Below, in pieces: positions 40,731 to 49,429 of a stretch of 54,164 bases of DNA; within the stretch, counting starts at the first letter, position 1, and every line of letters starts with the position of its first letter. This DNA is from Gemmatimonadaceae bacterium (GTDB taxonomy: Bacteria > Gemmatimonadota > Gemmatimonadetes > Gemmatimonadales > Gemmatimonadaceae), in NCBI GenBank assembly GCA_014379205.1, contig JACMME010000173.1, positions 1 through 54,164 of the forward strand. Direction: 5' to 3'. The notes under the pieces were generated by a model. That model saw only the letters and a list, made by a program, of their open reading frames with translations. It had not been told where the DNA came from and searched no databases. The translations under genes and the position numbers were made by a program.

Positions 40731-42218
40731 GTGATAACTCTGCTCCTCGCCGCATTCGCCATATCCACCGGTGATGGTCTACCGGTTCGTTCGCCATCCG
40801 CTGTAGGGATGTCGGCCGGGCGTCTCGCGTCAATTGACCGAGTGATTCGCAGAGGAATTTCGGCGGGTGGTTATCCGGGAGCGGCCGTCGTTGTCGGACG
40901 AAAGGGCTTCGCGGTGTGGCAAAAGGGCTTTGGCAAGCTGGACTGGACACACTCCGCAGTAGTGTCGGCTAGCGAGACGGTATACGACCTTGCGTCACTT
41001 ACGAAAGTGGTGGGGACAACCACTGCGGTGATGATTCTGTACGACGAAGGGCGTATTCAGCTGGATGCCCCAGTGAACGCGTACCTTCCAGAGTTCACGG
41101 GCGGCTGGAAGGATTCCGTTACTGTCCGCCAGCTACTCACCCACCGCTCGGGACTTCCCGCGAGCCGTGACCTTTGGCGGGTTGCCCATACGCCCGCGGA
41201 AGCGCGTTGGCAGGTGCTCACGACGCCGCTGACATGCCGACCTGGTACCTGCTTCATCTACTCCGACATCGGGGCGGCAACGCTCGGAATAATCGTGGAG
41301 CAAGTGGCCGGAATCGGTCTGGATGAATTCCTGGAGGCACGCGTTTTCGCCCCACTCGGCATGAAGGACACAGGTTTCCGTCCGGATGCTTCACTTCGCG
41401 ATCGCATAGCCCCCACCGAACTGTTGCCACCACGCGGTTATCCGCTCCGCGGCGAAGTTCACGACGAGAACGCGTATGCCATGGGTGGCGTAAGCGGGCA
41501 TGCCGGTCTCTTCAGCACGGCAGCGGACGTCAGCATCTTCGCTCAATTAATGCTCAATGGTGGCGAATACAACGGCACCCGGATCATCAGCGATTCTACG
41601 GTCCGGCTGTTCACTCACCGCTCGGTAGGCAATCGTGCGCTCGGGTGGGCATCGGCCGACGGATCAGGCGGCTCAGGCCGTTACCTGAGCGACAATGCGT
41701 ACGGTCACACGGGCTACACGGGAACCTCTCTCTGGATCGACCCTGACCGCGACATGTTCGTGCTCCTGCTCACGAATCGCGTGCACGCGGCTCGTGCTCG
41801 GCGTCCCGCCAAGGTTATTTCGGACGTTCGAGCTGACCTGGCCGACGCAGCCGCGATCGCGGTAATGGACAGTCCGCAGGGAATTCTTGCCATGCCAGCT
41901 GCCTTTCGTGCAGACCGTGCGGTGGGCTGGAATGGTGTAGAAAGGAGCTACAAGGCGCGCCGGGGCAAGGCATCGAAATCGCGGAGATCGAGCCGGTCCG
42001 CGAAGTCGAGAACGGCTGCTCGGAGTAGCTCGAAAGTGACGGCCGCAAAATCGAGCAAGGTACGCAAAACGGCTGTCAAGCCGCGCTCCTCAGCGACTCG
42101 CAAGCCGGTCTCGAAGGTAACGCCGTCTACGGTAAGGAAATCGAAGGCACTGCCCTCGCGATCTACAGCGAAGAAGCCTGTGGCGCGCAAGCCAGTGGCG
42201 AAACGCGCGCGAAGTTGA
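40731..42218 (+). CDS. Serine hydrolase (beta-lactamase class C fold) with basic C-terminal tail
   Basis: A 495-residue protein. An N-terminal hydrophobic segment (M-I-T-L-L-L-A-A-F-A) is a probable signal. The hydrolase domain (about 20-385) has S89-L-T-K92 as the S-x-x-K motif, Y-S-D in place of Y-x-N and H-T-G in G-H-T-G-Y-T-G as the third motif; this combination is usual in the esterase/peptidase-like branch of the family, not in true AmpC. The last 95 residues (about 400-495) form a long Lys/Arg/Ser/Ala/Pro-rich, probably disordered tail with K-P-V-A-R-K-P-V-A-K, like histone H1 or AlgP tails. Starts at GTG 40731; the ribosome site is weak. A clear terminator follows. Substrate unknown; the tail suggests binding to polyanions. 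Confidence 0.88.
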   Translation: MITLLLAAFAISTGDGLPVRSPSAVGMSAGRLASIDRVIRRGISAGGYPGAAVVVGRKGFAVWQKGFGKLDWTHSAVVSASETVYDLASLTKVVGTTTAVMILYDEGRIQLDAPVNAYLPEFTGGWKDSVTVRQLLTHRSGLPASRDLWRVAHTPAEARWQVLTTPLTCRPGTCFIYSDIGAATLGIIVEQVAGIGLDEFLEARVFAPLGMKDTGFRPDASLRDRIAPTELLPPRGYPLRGEVHDENAYAMGGVSGHAGLFSTAADVSIFAQLMLNGGEYNGTRIISDSTVRLFTHRSVGNRALGWASADGSGGSGRYLSDNAYGHTGYTGTSLWIDPDRDMFVLLLTNRVHAARARRPAKVISDVRADLADAAAIAVMDSPQGILAMPAAFRADRAVGWNGVERSYKARRGKASKSRRSSRSAKSRTAARSSSKVTAAKSSKVRKTAVKPRSSATRKPVSKVTPSTVRKSKALPSRSTAKKPVARKPVAKRARS

Positions 42219-42259
42219 CATTTGGGCTCTTGAGCTTGCAGGAAACTACCCCGTTCATG

Positions 42260-42283
42260 ACCCGGATCTTCTCCGGGTTTTTT
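42260..42283 (+). terminator. Rho-independent terminator after serine hydrolase
   Basis: ACCCGGA at 42260-42266 and TCCGGGT at 42272-42278 form a perfect 7-bp stem with a five-base loop, followed by TTTTTT. It separates the hydrolase gene from the sufT-like gene. This is a standard terminator without heptamer repeats. Confidence 0.88.
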
Positions 42284-42348
42284 GTTATCTTTACTCTTGG
42301 GGTAGTCAGGAGACCGAGTCCGATACCTAACGTCATTCAGGGAGAACA

Positions 42349-42723
42349 ATGAGCGACGAGTTGATTACGGATCAGGAGCGAATCGCCGGCGATGCCGCTG
42401 TCGGAGCAGCGACGAATTCCGAGGAGGGAATTACCGAGGACCAGGTCAAGTCGGTTCTGAGAAGAGTCAAAGACCCGGACCTTAACCTCAATATTCTCGA
42501 TCTCGGGCTTATTTACAGCATCCGGGTGGATGGAGCCAAGGTCTCTGTGGACATGTCCCTCACCTCGCCTGGTTGCCCGTCGGGACCGGAAATCATGCGC
42601 GACGCGGAGCAGCAGATACGCGCCATGCCGGGCGTCGAGGAAGTCGCGATCAATCTGGTTTGGACTCCTTTCTGGACCGCTGACCGAATTGAGCCGCGGA
42701 TCAGATCCTACCTCGGCATGTGA
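42349..42723 (+). CDS. MIP18-family (DUF59/SufT-like) iron-sulfur assembly protein
   Basis: A 124-residue cytoplasmic protein. After a 28-residue acidic leader comes the MIP18/DUF59 domain (about 29-120) with V-K-D-P-D-L-N-L-N-I-L-D-L-G-L-I and S-L-T-S-P-G-C76-P-S-G, where the single conserved cysteine is the functional residue of the family. Members (SufT, PaaD-like) help insert or transfer iron-sulfur clusters. AGGGAGA precedes the ATG. It stands alone with its own upstream terminator and converges on rnd with only 12 bp between the two stops, the one convergent junction in the window without a heptamer element. Confidence 0.9.
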   Translation: MSDELITDQERIAGDAAVGAATNSEEGITEDQVKSVLRRVKDPDLNLNILDLGLIYSIRVDGAKVSVDMSLTSPGCPSGPEIMRDAEQQIRAMPGVEEVAINLVWTPFWTADRIEPRIRSYLGM

Positions 42724-42735
42724 CCGGAACCGCCG

Positions 42736-43884
42736 CTAGGTGCGGGCGAGTGCGCGCAGAAATGCCTCGCCAAGCGCGCTGATCTGCCAGCGGCGGAGCT
42801 CCTGTACTTCCTCGAGTTCTTCCATTTTTTGGGGGTTTTTCCGCGCCACAGCCTCGAGCCGTTCGCGCGCGCACAAAACGCCAGGATCCATGTCGAGCGC
42901 TCGGGCTACATCATCACGTACAGTCCTCAACGCCGCGGCGCGCGTCTCGAATTTGGAATCACGGTCCCAGCGTGGGGCGCGTGGAAAGGTCGGAAGCTGG
43001 TCTTCGGGCACAGATAGTCCACGGCCTACAGCGGCGATTATCTCCGAACCACGCCTTTCTACCAGGGCGCGAGGCATGCCCTTCACTCGTGCGAGTTCCT
43101 CAACCGACTGCGGCGCTTTCTGGGCCGCCTCGAGCAGCGTCTCGTTTCCAGCCACGCGGAAAGTTGCACGGTCGAGTTCACGCGCTATTTCCCCCCGCCA
43201 GGTAGCTAGTTCCCGAAAGATCGCCAGCTCCCGACGACTGAGATCGCGCGCGCCTTTTATGCGCAGGTAGGCTGCTCCCTCATCTTCCACCCTCCACTTC
43301 GTGCCTTCCAGTCGGGTAAATTCCTCCGAAGCCCAGCCCCAGCGGCCTTTGGCTTCAAGCTCGTCCGCGAGCCTGTCACGAAGCTCCAGCAGGTACAGCG
43401 TATCCTGCGCGGCGTACTCCAGCATTTCTTGAGAAAGGGGTCGCATGGACCAATCGGCGCGCTGGTGCTTCTTGTCCAGTTTCACCGAAAAAAACTGGCT
43501 CAGGAGGGCGGCCAGCCCAAATGAGTTGATTCCCAGCAACTGCGCGGCAACGCGCGTATCGAAAATGTTCTTGACGTGCCAACCATAGTCCTGATGCAGC
43601 AATCGCAGATCGTAGTCCGCATCGTGGAAGACCACCTCGATCTCCGGATTCTCCAGGATCCGCCCAAGCGGCGCCAGGGTGCCCGCTGTAAGTGGGTCAA
43701 TGATCGCGCTGTCTTGTCGCGTCGAAATCTGCAGGAGATAGATCCGGTCTACGAACCGGTGAAAGCTTGCTCCCTCGGTATCTACGGCAATCGTCAGTGA
43801 CCGCCCGATCGACGCAAGAAAGTCCTCGGTCGCGCCCGCGTCCGTCAAAAATACAGGTGGATGCAAGGAATTTTTATTCGGCAC
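42736..43884 (-). CDS. rnd: Ribonuclease D
   Basis: A 382-residue 3'-5' exoribonuclease involved in tRNA and small-RNA 3' maturation. The DEDDy exonuclease domain (about 10-175) shows D35 and E37 in V-D-T-E-G, D92 in H-D-A-D-Y-D-L and the pair Y157/D161 in Y-A-A-Q-D-T-L. An HRDC domain follows (about 210-300), and the C-terminal region (about 310-380) looks like a second HRDC domain, as in E. coli Rnd. Length is typical. It is divergent from the AI-2E transporter gene with a heptamer element between them. Confidence 0.94.
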   Translation of the reverse strand: MPNKNSLHPPVFLTDAGATEDFLASIGRSLTIAVDTEGASFHRFVDRIYLLQISTRQDSAIIDPLTAGTLAPLGRILENPEIEVVFHDADYDLRLLHQDYGWHVKNIFDTRVAAQLLGINSFGLAALLSQFFSVKLDKKHQRADWSMRPLSQEMLEYAAQDTLYLLELRDRLADELEAKGRWGWASEEFTRLEGTKWRVEDEGAAYLRIKGARDLSRRELAIFRELATWRGEIARELDRATFRVAGNETLLEAAQKAPQSVEELARVKGMPRALVERRGSEIIAAVGRGLSVPEDQLPTFPRAPRWDRDSKFETRAAALRTVRDDVARALDMDPGVLCARERLEAVARKNPQKMEELEEVQELRRWQISALGEAFLRALART

Positions 43885-43896
43885 TTGTGCAGTGAA

Positions 43897-44045
43897 TGCG
43901 AATTGCGGTTTGCGGAAGAAAACGCGACCGGGTCGAGCCCCTTTCTAGCTTAACAGAGTGCAGCCGGAGTTGCGCGAAGCGGACGACGGTGCGATATCGA
44001 CAAGATCCGCGATCCGCCATCCGCAATCCGCAATCCAACAATCCG
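43897..44045. repeat. Inverted heptamer element, GCGGATT class, between divergent genes
   Basis: Left arm 43897-43914 (GCGAATT, GCGGTTT units) and right arm 44003-44045 (GATCCGC, CATCCGC, AATCCGC units) around a 90-bp spacer. It lies between the divergent rnd and AI-2E transporter genes, so heptamer elements are not limited to gene 3' ends. Confidence 0.85.
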
Positions 44046-44048
44046 AAA

Positions 44049-45356
44049 GTGTCTGATCCACTATCTCCTGCTGACGCTTCAGCCGCGCCGAAGATCGAAC
44101 CCGAACGTCGGGTGCCGGGCCCACCCGGTCCGCCCCGCGCAGGTGAGCGCCGCCGGAGGGTGATCGGCTGGCGCAGCCGTGACGTGCTGCGCGCCGCAGC
44201 TTTGATCGCGGGCATGTACATAGGTCTCAAGCTCGTATGGCTGGCTAGCCCTCTCATTCTCACCGCCTTTCTCGGCATCCTCTTCGGGCTCGCCGTGGAA
44301 GCGGGTGTTGACAAGCTTGCTCGCTGGCGCATTCCGCGAGGCCTGGGGGCAGCCGCAATCGTGCTTGGGTTCTACGGACTCCTTATCGGACTCGGAGCCT
44401 GGATGGCTCCAACACTGAGGGAGCAGGCGGGCGAGCTCCGAAGCAAGCTCCCGCAGGCGGTCGACAAGGTCGAGAGCTGGATAAATAAGAACCAGAGCGG
44501 ATTCTTCGGAGTGGTCCTTGGCGGAAGCGAAATCACCGGCACCACTCCGACAGCCGGCACGCCTACGCCTGAGACGCCGCAGCAGGACACCGCCACCAGC
44601 CTCTCTTCGCCGAGGACACCGCAGGACAGTGCCCGCGCCCAGGCAACCAGGGGAGAGGGACCGCCAAGCACTCTGAGAAATCGGATAGGTGGCCAGTTCA
44701 GCGGAGTGACACGATATCTCTTCCCCTTCCTGACTTCGACCTTCACGGTTTTTGCCGGAGTACTTCTCATAACTTTCCTGGCGATTTATATCGGCGCTGA
44801 CCCGGACACTTACCATCGCGGGCTGATGCATCTCTTTCCGCACAGGGCGCGGGATCGCGCGGGTGAGGTTCTGAGCGCGATGGCTACCGTACTGAGGCGG
44901 TGGCTGGTTACGCAACTCATAGCAATGGTGGCGATCGGCGTGGTTACCACGGGCGTCCTGCTCCTGCTCGGGGTGAAGGCTGCGTTCGCTCTCGGGATCA
45001 TCGCGGGCTTGCTGGAGTTCGTTCCAACGATCGGACCGTTGCTGAGCGCCATACCCGCGGTGGCGATGGGATTTCTGGATTCACCGGAAAAAGCCTTCTA
45101 CGTCATGCTCGCTTACATCGGCATTCAGTTCGTTGAGAATCACCTTCTAATCCCGCTCTTGATGAAGGGAAGCATCGATCTCCCGCCAGCCTTGACGATC
45201 ATGGGCCAGGCGCTAATGGCGTTGGTCTTCGGTTTCCTCGGTCTTCTGGTTGCGGTGCCCGCGATCGCTGCGGTAATGGTATCCATCAAGATGTTGTACG
45301 TTGAAGACGTAGTAGGCGATGACATCGAAATCATGGGAGAAAACGACGACGACTGA
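44049..45356 (+). CDS. AI-2E family transporter (PerM-like)
   Basis: About 435 residues from the GTG at 44049. The open frame extends 153 bp further upstream, but that part is translated heptamer repeat (peptide R-N-P-Q-S type) and is unlikely to be used. The protein has about seven to eight membrane segments: a pair after the basic R-R-R-R-V-I-G-W-R near the N-terminus, one near L-G-F-Y-G-L-L-I-G-L-G-A, and several in the C-terminal half, with the family phrase G-L-L-E-F-V-P-T-I-G-P-L-L-S-A-I-P-A. A Thr/Pro/Ser-rich soluble insert lies in the middle. The family includes AI-2 exporters and Na/H antiporters, so the substrate is open. The 3' end overlaps the PLP enzyme gene by 38 bp. Confidence 0.88.
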   Translation: MSDPLSPADASAAPKIEPERRVPGPPGPPRAGERRRRVIGWRSRDVLRAAALIAGMYIGLKLVWLASPLILTAFLGILFGLAVEAGVDKLARWRIPRGLGAAAIVLGFYGLLIGLGAWMAPTLREQAGELRSKLPQAVDKVESWINKNQSGFFGVVLGGSEITGTTPTAGTPTPETPQQDTATSLSSPRTPQDSARAQATRGEGPPSTLRNRIGGQFSGVTRYLFPFLTSTFTVFAGVLLITFLAIYIGADPDTYHRGLMHLFPHRARDRAGEVLSAMATVLRRWLVTQLIAMVAIGVVTTGVLLLLGVKAAFALGIIAGLLEFVPTIGPLLSAIPAVAMGFLDSPEKAFYVMLAYIGIQFVENHLLIPLLMKGSIDLPPALTIMGQALMALVFGFLGLLVAVPAIAAVMVSIKMLYVEDVVGDDIEIMGENDDD

Positions 45357-46356
45357 CGCAGAGCAAATACCGCTCGTTCGGCGATTTCCCGCTTTGGCGG
45401 AAGTTCCTCGCGTGGAACTTGGGAGTTTTCCAACTCCAGTTGAGAAACTCGAAGGATTTCCAGTGCCTGGCGAGCTGTGGATCAAGCGGGACGACCTTAC
45501 CGCGGCGGAGCTCGGCGGCAACAAGGTGCGCGCACTGGAGTTCCTGCTCGCGGCAAGGCGGCAAGGCGAAACCGTACTCACGATCGGCGGCGAGGGCTCA
45601 ACGCATGTGCTTGCAACCGCCTTTCACGCTCAACGGTTGGGGGTCCATACGAGCGCCATAAGCTGGCGCCATGACATGAGCGACACTTCACTCGCGGTTG
45701 CCGCTCGCGCCTTTGACCTGTGCGGCCGAATCACGATGTCCCGTTTCGCTCTGTCTGGTCTTTCCCGCGCCATGATCGCTCGCTGGGCCGATCCGAGTCG
45801 CTACATACCACTGGGTGGTAGCTCGCCGCGCGGAATTCTCGGTCACGTGAACGCAGGATTGGAGCTGGCAGCGCAAGTTGCCAGCGGCGAGCTGCCATTG
45901 CCGAACGCCGTGGTGGTTCCTCTTGGCACTGGTGGTACAGCAGCCGGACTCGCTCTCGGATTCAGCATCGCCAAATTGAAGACGGTTGTCGTAGGCGCTC
46001 GCGTGGGCCCGCGCGCCGGCGCTAATCGTTGGCGTGTACTTCGATTGGCACGCGCAACGACATCCCTCATAGCGAAGCTCACCGGCGAGCGTCTGCCCCG
46101 GCTTAGCACCCCAAGTGTCACGGTCGTGCACGACGTATACGGCGGTGGTTACGGGAGACCTTCGGTGCAAGGCACGGCCGCAGCCAACGCCATGCAACGA
46201 ATCTGGGGCCTCAAGCTCGATGCCACATACAGCGCCAAGGCTTTCGCCGCGGCCCTGGCCCTCGCGCGCACGCCAAACTCGCGCATCTTGTTCTGGTTGA
46301 CCTTTGACGCGCGGTGGATGTCAGAGTGGAAGGCAGTAGCCGGAGACGCATCGTAA
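45319..46356 (+). CDS. PLP-dependent enzyme, D-cysteine desulfhydrase / ACC deaminase-like
   Basis: A 345-residue enzyme of the tryptophan synthase beta fold. The PLP lysine is K69 in E-L-G-G-N-K-V-R-A-L-E-F, and the phosphate loop is L-G-T-G-G-T-A-A-G-L. The family motif Q-S-N-H after the lysine is replaced by E-G-S-T-H, so the substrate carboxylate is probably held differently and the exact reaction (desulfhydration of D-cysteine, deamination of ACC, or another beta/gamma elimination) is uncertain. The gene begins at ATG 45319 inside the transporter gene's end (38-bp overlap in another frame); no later ATG or GTG would keep the whole domain. Confidence 0.82.
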   Translation: MTSKSWEKTTTTDAEQIPLVRRFPALAEVPRVELGSFPTPVEKLEGFPVPGELWIKRDDLTAAELGGNKVRALEFLLAARRQGETVLTIGGEGSTHVLATAFHAQRLGVHTSAISWRHDMSDTSLAVAARAFDLCGRITMSRFALSGLSRAMIARWADPSRYIPLGGSSPRGILGHVNAGLELAAQVASGELPLPNAVVVPLGTGGTAAGLALGFSIAKLKTVVVGARVGPRAGANRWRVLRLARATTSLIAKLTGERLPRLSTPSVTVVHDVYGGGYGRPSVQGTAAANAMQRIWGLKLDATYSAKAFAAALALARTPNSRILFWLTFDARWMSEWKAVAGDAS

Positions 46357-46357
46357 C

Positions 46358-46470
46358 AGGATTGCGGATTGCGGATTGACTCCCAACTGCGAACTGCGAA
46401 CTGCGAAGTGATAACAGAGGTCCTTCCTGCCTTTCTGGTCCGTAATCCGTAATCCGCTTTTCACAATCCT
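46358..46470. repeat. Inverted heptamer element, composite GCGGATT + GCGAACT class
   Basis: Left arm 46358-46408: three GGATTGC units, then GCGAACT units. Right arm 46437-46470: CGTAATC and AATCCGC units only. The inner GCGAACT part has no mirror partner, so this arm is asymmetric. It lies between codirectional genes. Confidence 0.88.
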
Positions 46471-46485
46471 TCATCGCTCCTTCTT

Positions 46486-47286
46486 TTGATCCAGCGGGCT
46501 GGTTCGATCGATATTGCTTACGATGCCGTCGGCGACGGACCGCCGATCGTCTTTTTGCACAGCTTCCCGCTAAACCGGAAACTGTGGAGCCCGCAGCTGC
46601 GTGCGCTAGCCGGTTTCGGGCGCTGCCTCGCGCCGGACTCACGCGGTTTCGGGCAGAGCGAGGTTGCACCTCCATACACCATGGACCAGTACGCCGACGA
46701 TGTCATCGCATTGCTGGATTCACTGGAGATGCGTGAAAGGGTGACCTTCGTCGGTATTTCAATGGGCGGGTATGTCGCTCTCGCGCTCTGGCGCCGCCAC
46801 CGTCACCGCGTGCGTGCTCTCGTATTGGCGGACACCCGGGCGACCGCCGACACCGAAGAGGCTCGCGAGAAAAGACGGGTACTCAACCGCACCGCGAAAG
46901 AGCGTGGAATAGGCGCGGTGGCCGATTTGCAGCTGGCAGGCCTCATCGGCAAGACAACGCGACTGCGGCATCCTACAATAGCCGCGGAAATTCGCGCGAT
47001 GATTTCGTCAGCGCCGATAGCGGGCGTTGTAGGGGCATCAGAGGCCATGATGGCCCGTCCGGACTCGACGGAGCTGCTGTCGTCGATAGATGTACCGACT
47101 CTCGTGATCGTCGGTCAGGAGGATGTGCTCACGCCCCCCGTGGAAGCCGAAGCGCTGTGCGCCGCCATCCCAGGCTGCCAGGTCCAGATCATCCCGAACG
47201 CGGGGCATAGTACATGTATCGAGCGGCCGGCCGCTTTCAATCACACTGTCGGCGAGTTTTTGTCGAAGGTTGGCGATCTTACGTAG
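46486..47286 (+). CDS. Alpha/beta hydrolase
   Basis: A 266-residue cytoplasmic alpha/beta hydrolase. The oxyanion H-S-F-P-L-N follows the first strand (24-29), then D-S-R-G-F-G-Q-S near 51-58, nucleophile S92 in G-I-S-M-G-G-Y, Asp in V-G-Q-E-D and His in N-A-G-H-S. The pattern is close to 3-oxoadipate enol-lactonases and related esterases, but these motifs alone do not fix the substrate. It starts at TTG 46486, because no ATG or GTG fits the N-terminus and the domain begins a few residues later; the ribosome site is weak. It is followed by the split transketolase genes after 80 bp. Confidence 0.82.
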   Translation: MIQRAGSIDIAYDAVGDGPPIVFLHSFPLNRKLWSPQLRALAGFGRCLAPDSRGFGQSEVAPPYTMDQYADDVIALLDSLEMRERVTFVGISMGGYVALALWRRHRHRVRALVLADTRATADTEEAREKRRVLNRTAKERGIGAVADLQLAGLIGKTTRLRHPTIAAEIRAMISSAPIAGVVGASEAMMARPDSTELLSSIDVPTLVIVGQEDVLTPPVEAEALCAAIPGCQVQIIPNAGHSTCIERPAAFNHTVGEFLSKVGDLT

Positions 47287-47366
47287 CGCGGCGAGCACAG
47301 CCCTGAATAGATTCATTCCGCGTACGCACATCCCTGAATCAGCCTTGTTCCAGCCTCCGGAGCCGG

Positions 47367-48212
47367 ATGACCGCTGCAGTCGCAATCACCCCTTCGGTTG
47401 AATCATTGCAGAACACCGCGCGCACGCTGCGCAGGCATGCGCTGCGCATGATCGCCGAAGCAAAGAGCGGCCACCCCGGTGGTTCCCTCTCCTCTGCCGA
47501 GATCGTCACCGCCCTGTACTTCGGCGGAATTCTCCGGCACGACCCCGCCAACCCGGAGGATCCGGATCGCGACCGCTTCATTCTCTCGAAGGGGCATGGC
47601 GTTCCAATCCTGTATGCGGCGCTCGCGGAAAGCGGCTATTTCCCTGTCGAAGAGCTAATGACTCTCCGCCAGGTCGATTCTCGCTTGCAAGGTCATCCGG
47701 TGCTGGGAACCGTTCCCGGTATCGAGGCATCGACGGGCTCGCTTGGTCAGGGATTGTCAATCGGAATCGGCCATGCGGTTGCGGGCCGACTCGATGGAAA
47801 GCAGTTCCATACTTTCGTTGTCCTCGGGGACGGAGAATGCCAGGAGGGGCAGGTGTGGGAAGCGGCGATGGCCGCTCCAAACTTCGAGCTGGACACACTC
47901 ACTGCCATAGTCGATTCCAACCGATACCAGCTGGACGGCGCGGTCGAGGACATCATGTCTCTCGCTCCCATCGTCGACAAGTTCGCCGCGTTCGGATGGA
48001 ATGTGTTGGAGATTGACGGCCATGACATGGGCGCCGTGGTTGCAGCACTCAGCCAGGCACGAGCCCACCGTGGGCAGCCAACCTGCATAATCGCACACAC
48101 CGTGAAGGGCAAAGGCGTCACCTTCATGGAGAACGACAACGAGTTCCACGGAAAAGCACCCAACAAGGATCAACTTGAAGTGGCGTTGTCGCAGCTCGCT
48201 CCGGTGACATAG
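47367..48212 (+). CDS. Transketolase, N-terminal subunit
   Basis: A 281-residue thiamine diphosphate (ThDP) subunit, half of a split transketolase. H36 in S-G-H-P-G-G, H77 in K-G-H-G-V-P, the ThDP motif G-D-G-E-C-Q-E-G at 154-161 and N185 in D-S-N-R-Y-Q match the transketolase ThDP domain. A GGAG precedes the start. It transfers two-carbon ketol units in the non-oxidative pentose phosphate pathway together with the next gene, which begins at the G of this gene's TAG stop. Split transketolases are widespread in archaea and several bacterial phyla. Confidence 0.94.
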   Translation: MTAAVAITPSVESLQNTARTLRRHALRMIAEAKSGHPGGSLSSAEIVTALYFGGILRHDPANPEDPDRDRFILSKGHGVPILYAALAESGYFPVEELMTLRQVDSRLQGHPVLGTVPGIEASTGSLGQGLSIGIGHAVAGRLDGKQFHTFVVLGDGECQEGQVWEAAMAAPNFELDTLTAIVDSNRYQLDGAVEDIMSLAPIVDKFAAFGWNVLEIDGHDMGAVVAALSQARAHRGQPTCIIAHTVKGKGVTFMENDNEFHGKAPNKDQLEVALSQLAPVT

Positions 48213-49201
48213 TGACCGACACGCAACGCGGTTCTCCAACAGCCAGAGCTCCACGCACCGAACTTCCCCTCGGCCGAGCGACTCGAGAAGCATACGGCGA
48301 TGCTCTGCTCGAGCTCGGCAAGGCGAACAAGGATATTGTGGCGATCGATGCCGATCTGGCGAAATCCACGTTCAGCTGGACGTTTGGCAAACAGTTTCCC
48401 GAGCGCTTTTTCAATATCGGGATTCAGGAAGCCAACATGGTGGGAATGGCGACGGGGCTCGCTTCCAGCGGCAAGATCCCTTTCATATCCAGCTTCGCGT
48501 CTTTTGTACTCGGCAAGGGATTCGACCAGCTTCGCATGGGAGCCGCGTACCCTCACCTCGGGATCAAGGTGATAGGTTCTCACGGCGGCATCTCGCTTGG
48601 AGAAGATGGGGTGTCGCAGCAGTCGGTGGAGGACGTTGCGCTCGCGTGCGCACTACCCGGGTTCATCGTCTGCATTCCAGCCGATGAGCATGCCATGAAG
48701 AAAGCGGTGCACGCAGCCGCCGCGCACCGCGGACCGGTTTACCTCAGGCTGGGCCGGCCAAAGGCGCATGTGCTGTACAAACCGGACGTGGAGTTCGAAT
48801 TCGGCCGCGCCATCCAGCTGCGCGATGGCAAGGACGTTACGATAGTGGCGAACGGGCTACTGGTGGCGCAGGCGGTCATGGCGGCAGACGTTCTTGCGGA
48901 TAAGGGGATCGAGGCGAGGGTGCTGGATATGCATACGGTGAAGCCGATTGATCGCGATGCACTCGAGGAAGCTTCCCAGATCACAGGCGCCTTTGTCGTC
49001 GCGGAAGAGCATCTGCATTACGGCGGTCTCGGCAGCGCAGTCGCGCTCGCTCTGGCTGAGGGAACACCGGCTCCCATCGAATTCGTTGACCTGGGAGACC
49101 GCTACGCCGAATCCGGCAAGCCGGAGGCTCTCATGTTGAAGTACGCCATGACTGCTGACGCAATCGTCAGCGCGGCGGAGCGGGTCGTCGATCGCAAATG
49201 A
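48212..49201 (+). CDS. Transketolase, C-terminal subunit
   Basis: A 329-residue partner subunit carrying the pyrimidine-binding domain with the catalytic Glu (E73 in N-I-G-I-Q-E-A-N-M) and the C-terminal transketolase domain (about 195-320). It begins at GTG 48212, which shares its first base with the last base of the preceding TAG, a tight coupling that keeps the two subunits balanced. Phrases R-L-G-R-P-K near 177-182 and D-M-H-T-V-K-P-I-D near 244-252 fit the family. The 3' end overlaps the small membrane-protein gene by ATGA. Context gives no sign of a special pathway such as the Calvin cycle. Confidence 0.94.
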   Translation: MTDTQRGSPTARAPRTELPLGRATREAYGDALLELGKANKDIVAIDADLAKSTFSWTFGKQFPERFFNIGIQEANMVGMATGLASSGKIPFISSFASFVLGKGFDQLRMGAAYPHLGIKVIGSHGGISLGEDGVSQQSVEDVALACALPGFIVCIPADEHAMKKAVHAAAAHRGPVYLRLGRPKAHVLYKPDVEFEFGRAIQLRDGKDVTIVANGLLVAQAVMAADVLADKGIEARVLDMHTVKPIDRDALEEASQITGAFVVAEEHLHYGGLGSAVALALAEGTPAPIEFVDLGDRYAESGKPEALMLKYAMTADAIVSAAERVVDRK

Positions 49202-49422
49202 TCCAGGTGCCGCCAGGGCAGTCGATCCTGGCGGGGTCGCGAAGCTGGCCCATCTGGTTTGGCTTGGTCGCCATCATACTCTTCGCGGCCGCGCTGCTCT
49301 CGATCTGGCTCGGGAGGCAGCACTCCGTCAAGGCGAAGCTCATCTGGACGGCGATCGTATTTGTTGTGCCAGTGCTCGGCCCGCTGAGCTGGTTCTTGTT
49401 AGGGCGTGAGCGCCGGAAATAG
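49198..49422 (+). CDS. Small two-helix membrane protein (PLDc_N-like)
   Basis: A 74-residue protein with two membrane helices (about 18-38 and 46-66), the second reading I-V-F-V-V-P-V-L-G-P-L-S-W-F-L-L-G with the loop K-A-K-L-I-W-T. This matches the PLDc_N (phospholipase D-nuclease N-terminal) short-protein family, usually free-standing and of unknown function. It overlaps the transketolase gene by ATGA and is therefore co-translated. Its role with transketolase is unclear. Confidence 0.75.
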   Translation: MIQVPPGQSILAGSRSWPIWFGLVAIILFAAALLSIWLGRQHSVKAKLIWTAIVFVVPVLGPLSWFLLGRERRK

Positions 49423-49429
49423 TCACGCT

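Noticed and set aside
43896-44048. Longer N-terminus for the AI-2E transporter
   Set aside because: It is heptamer-derived peptide (R-N-P-Q-S type); the GTG at 44049 starts just after the arm.
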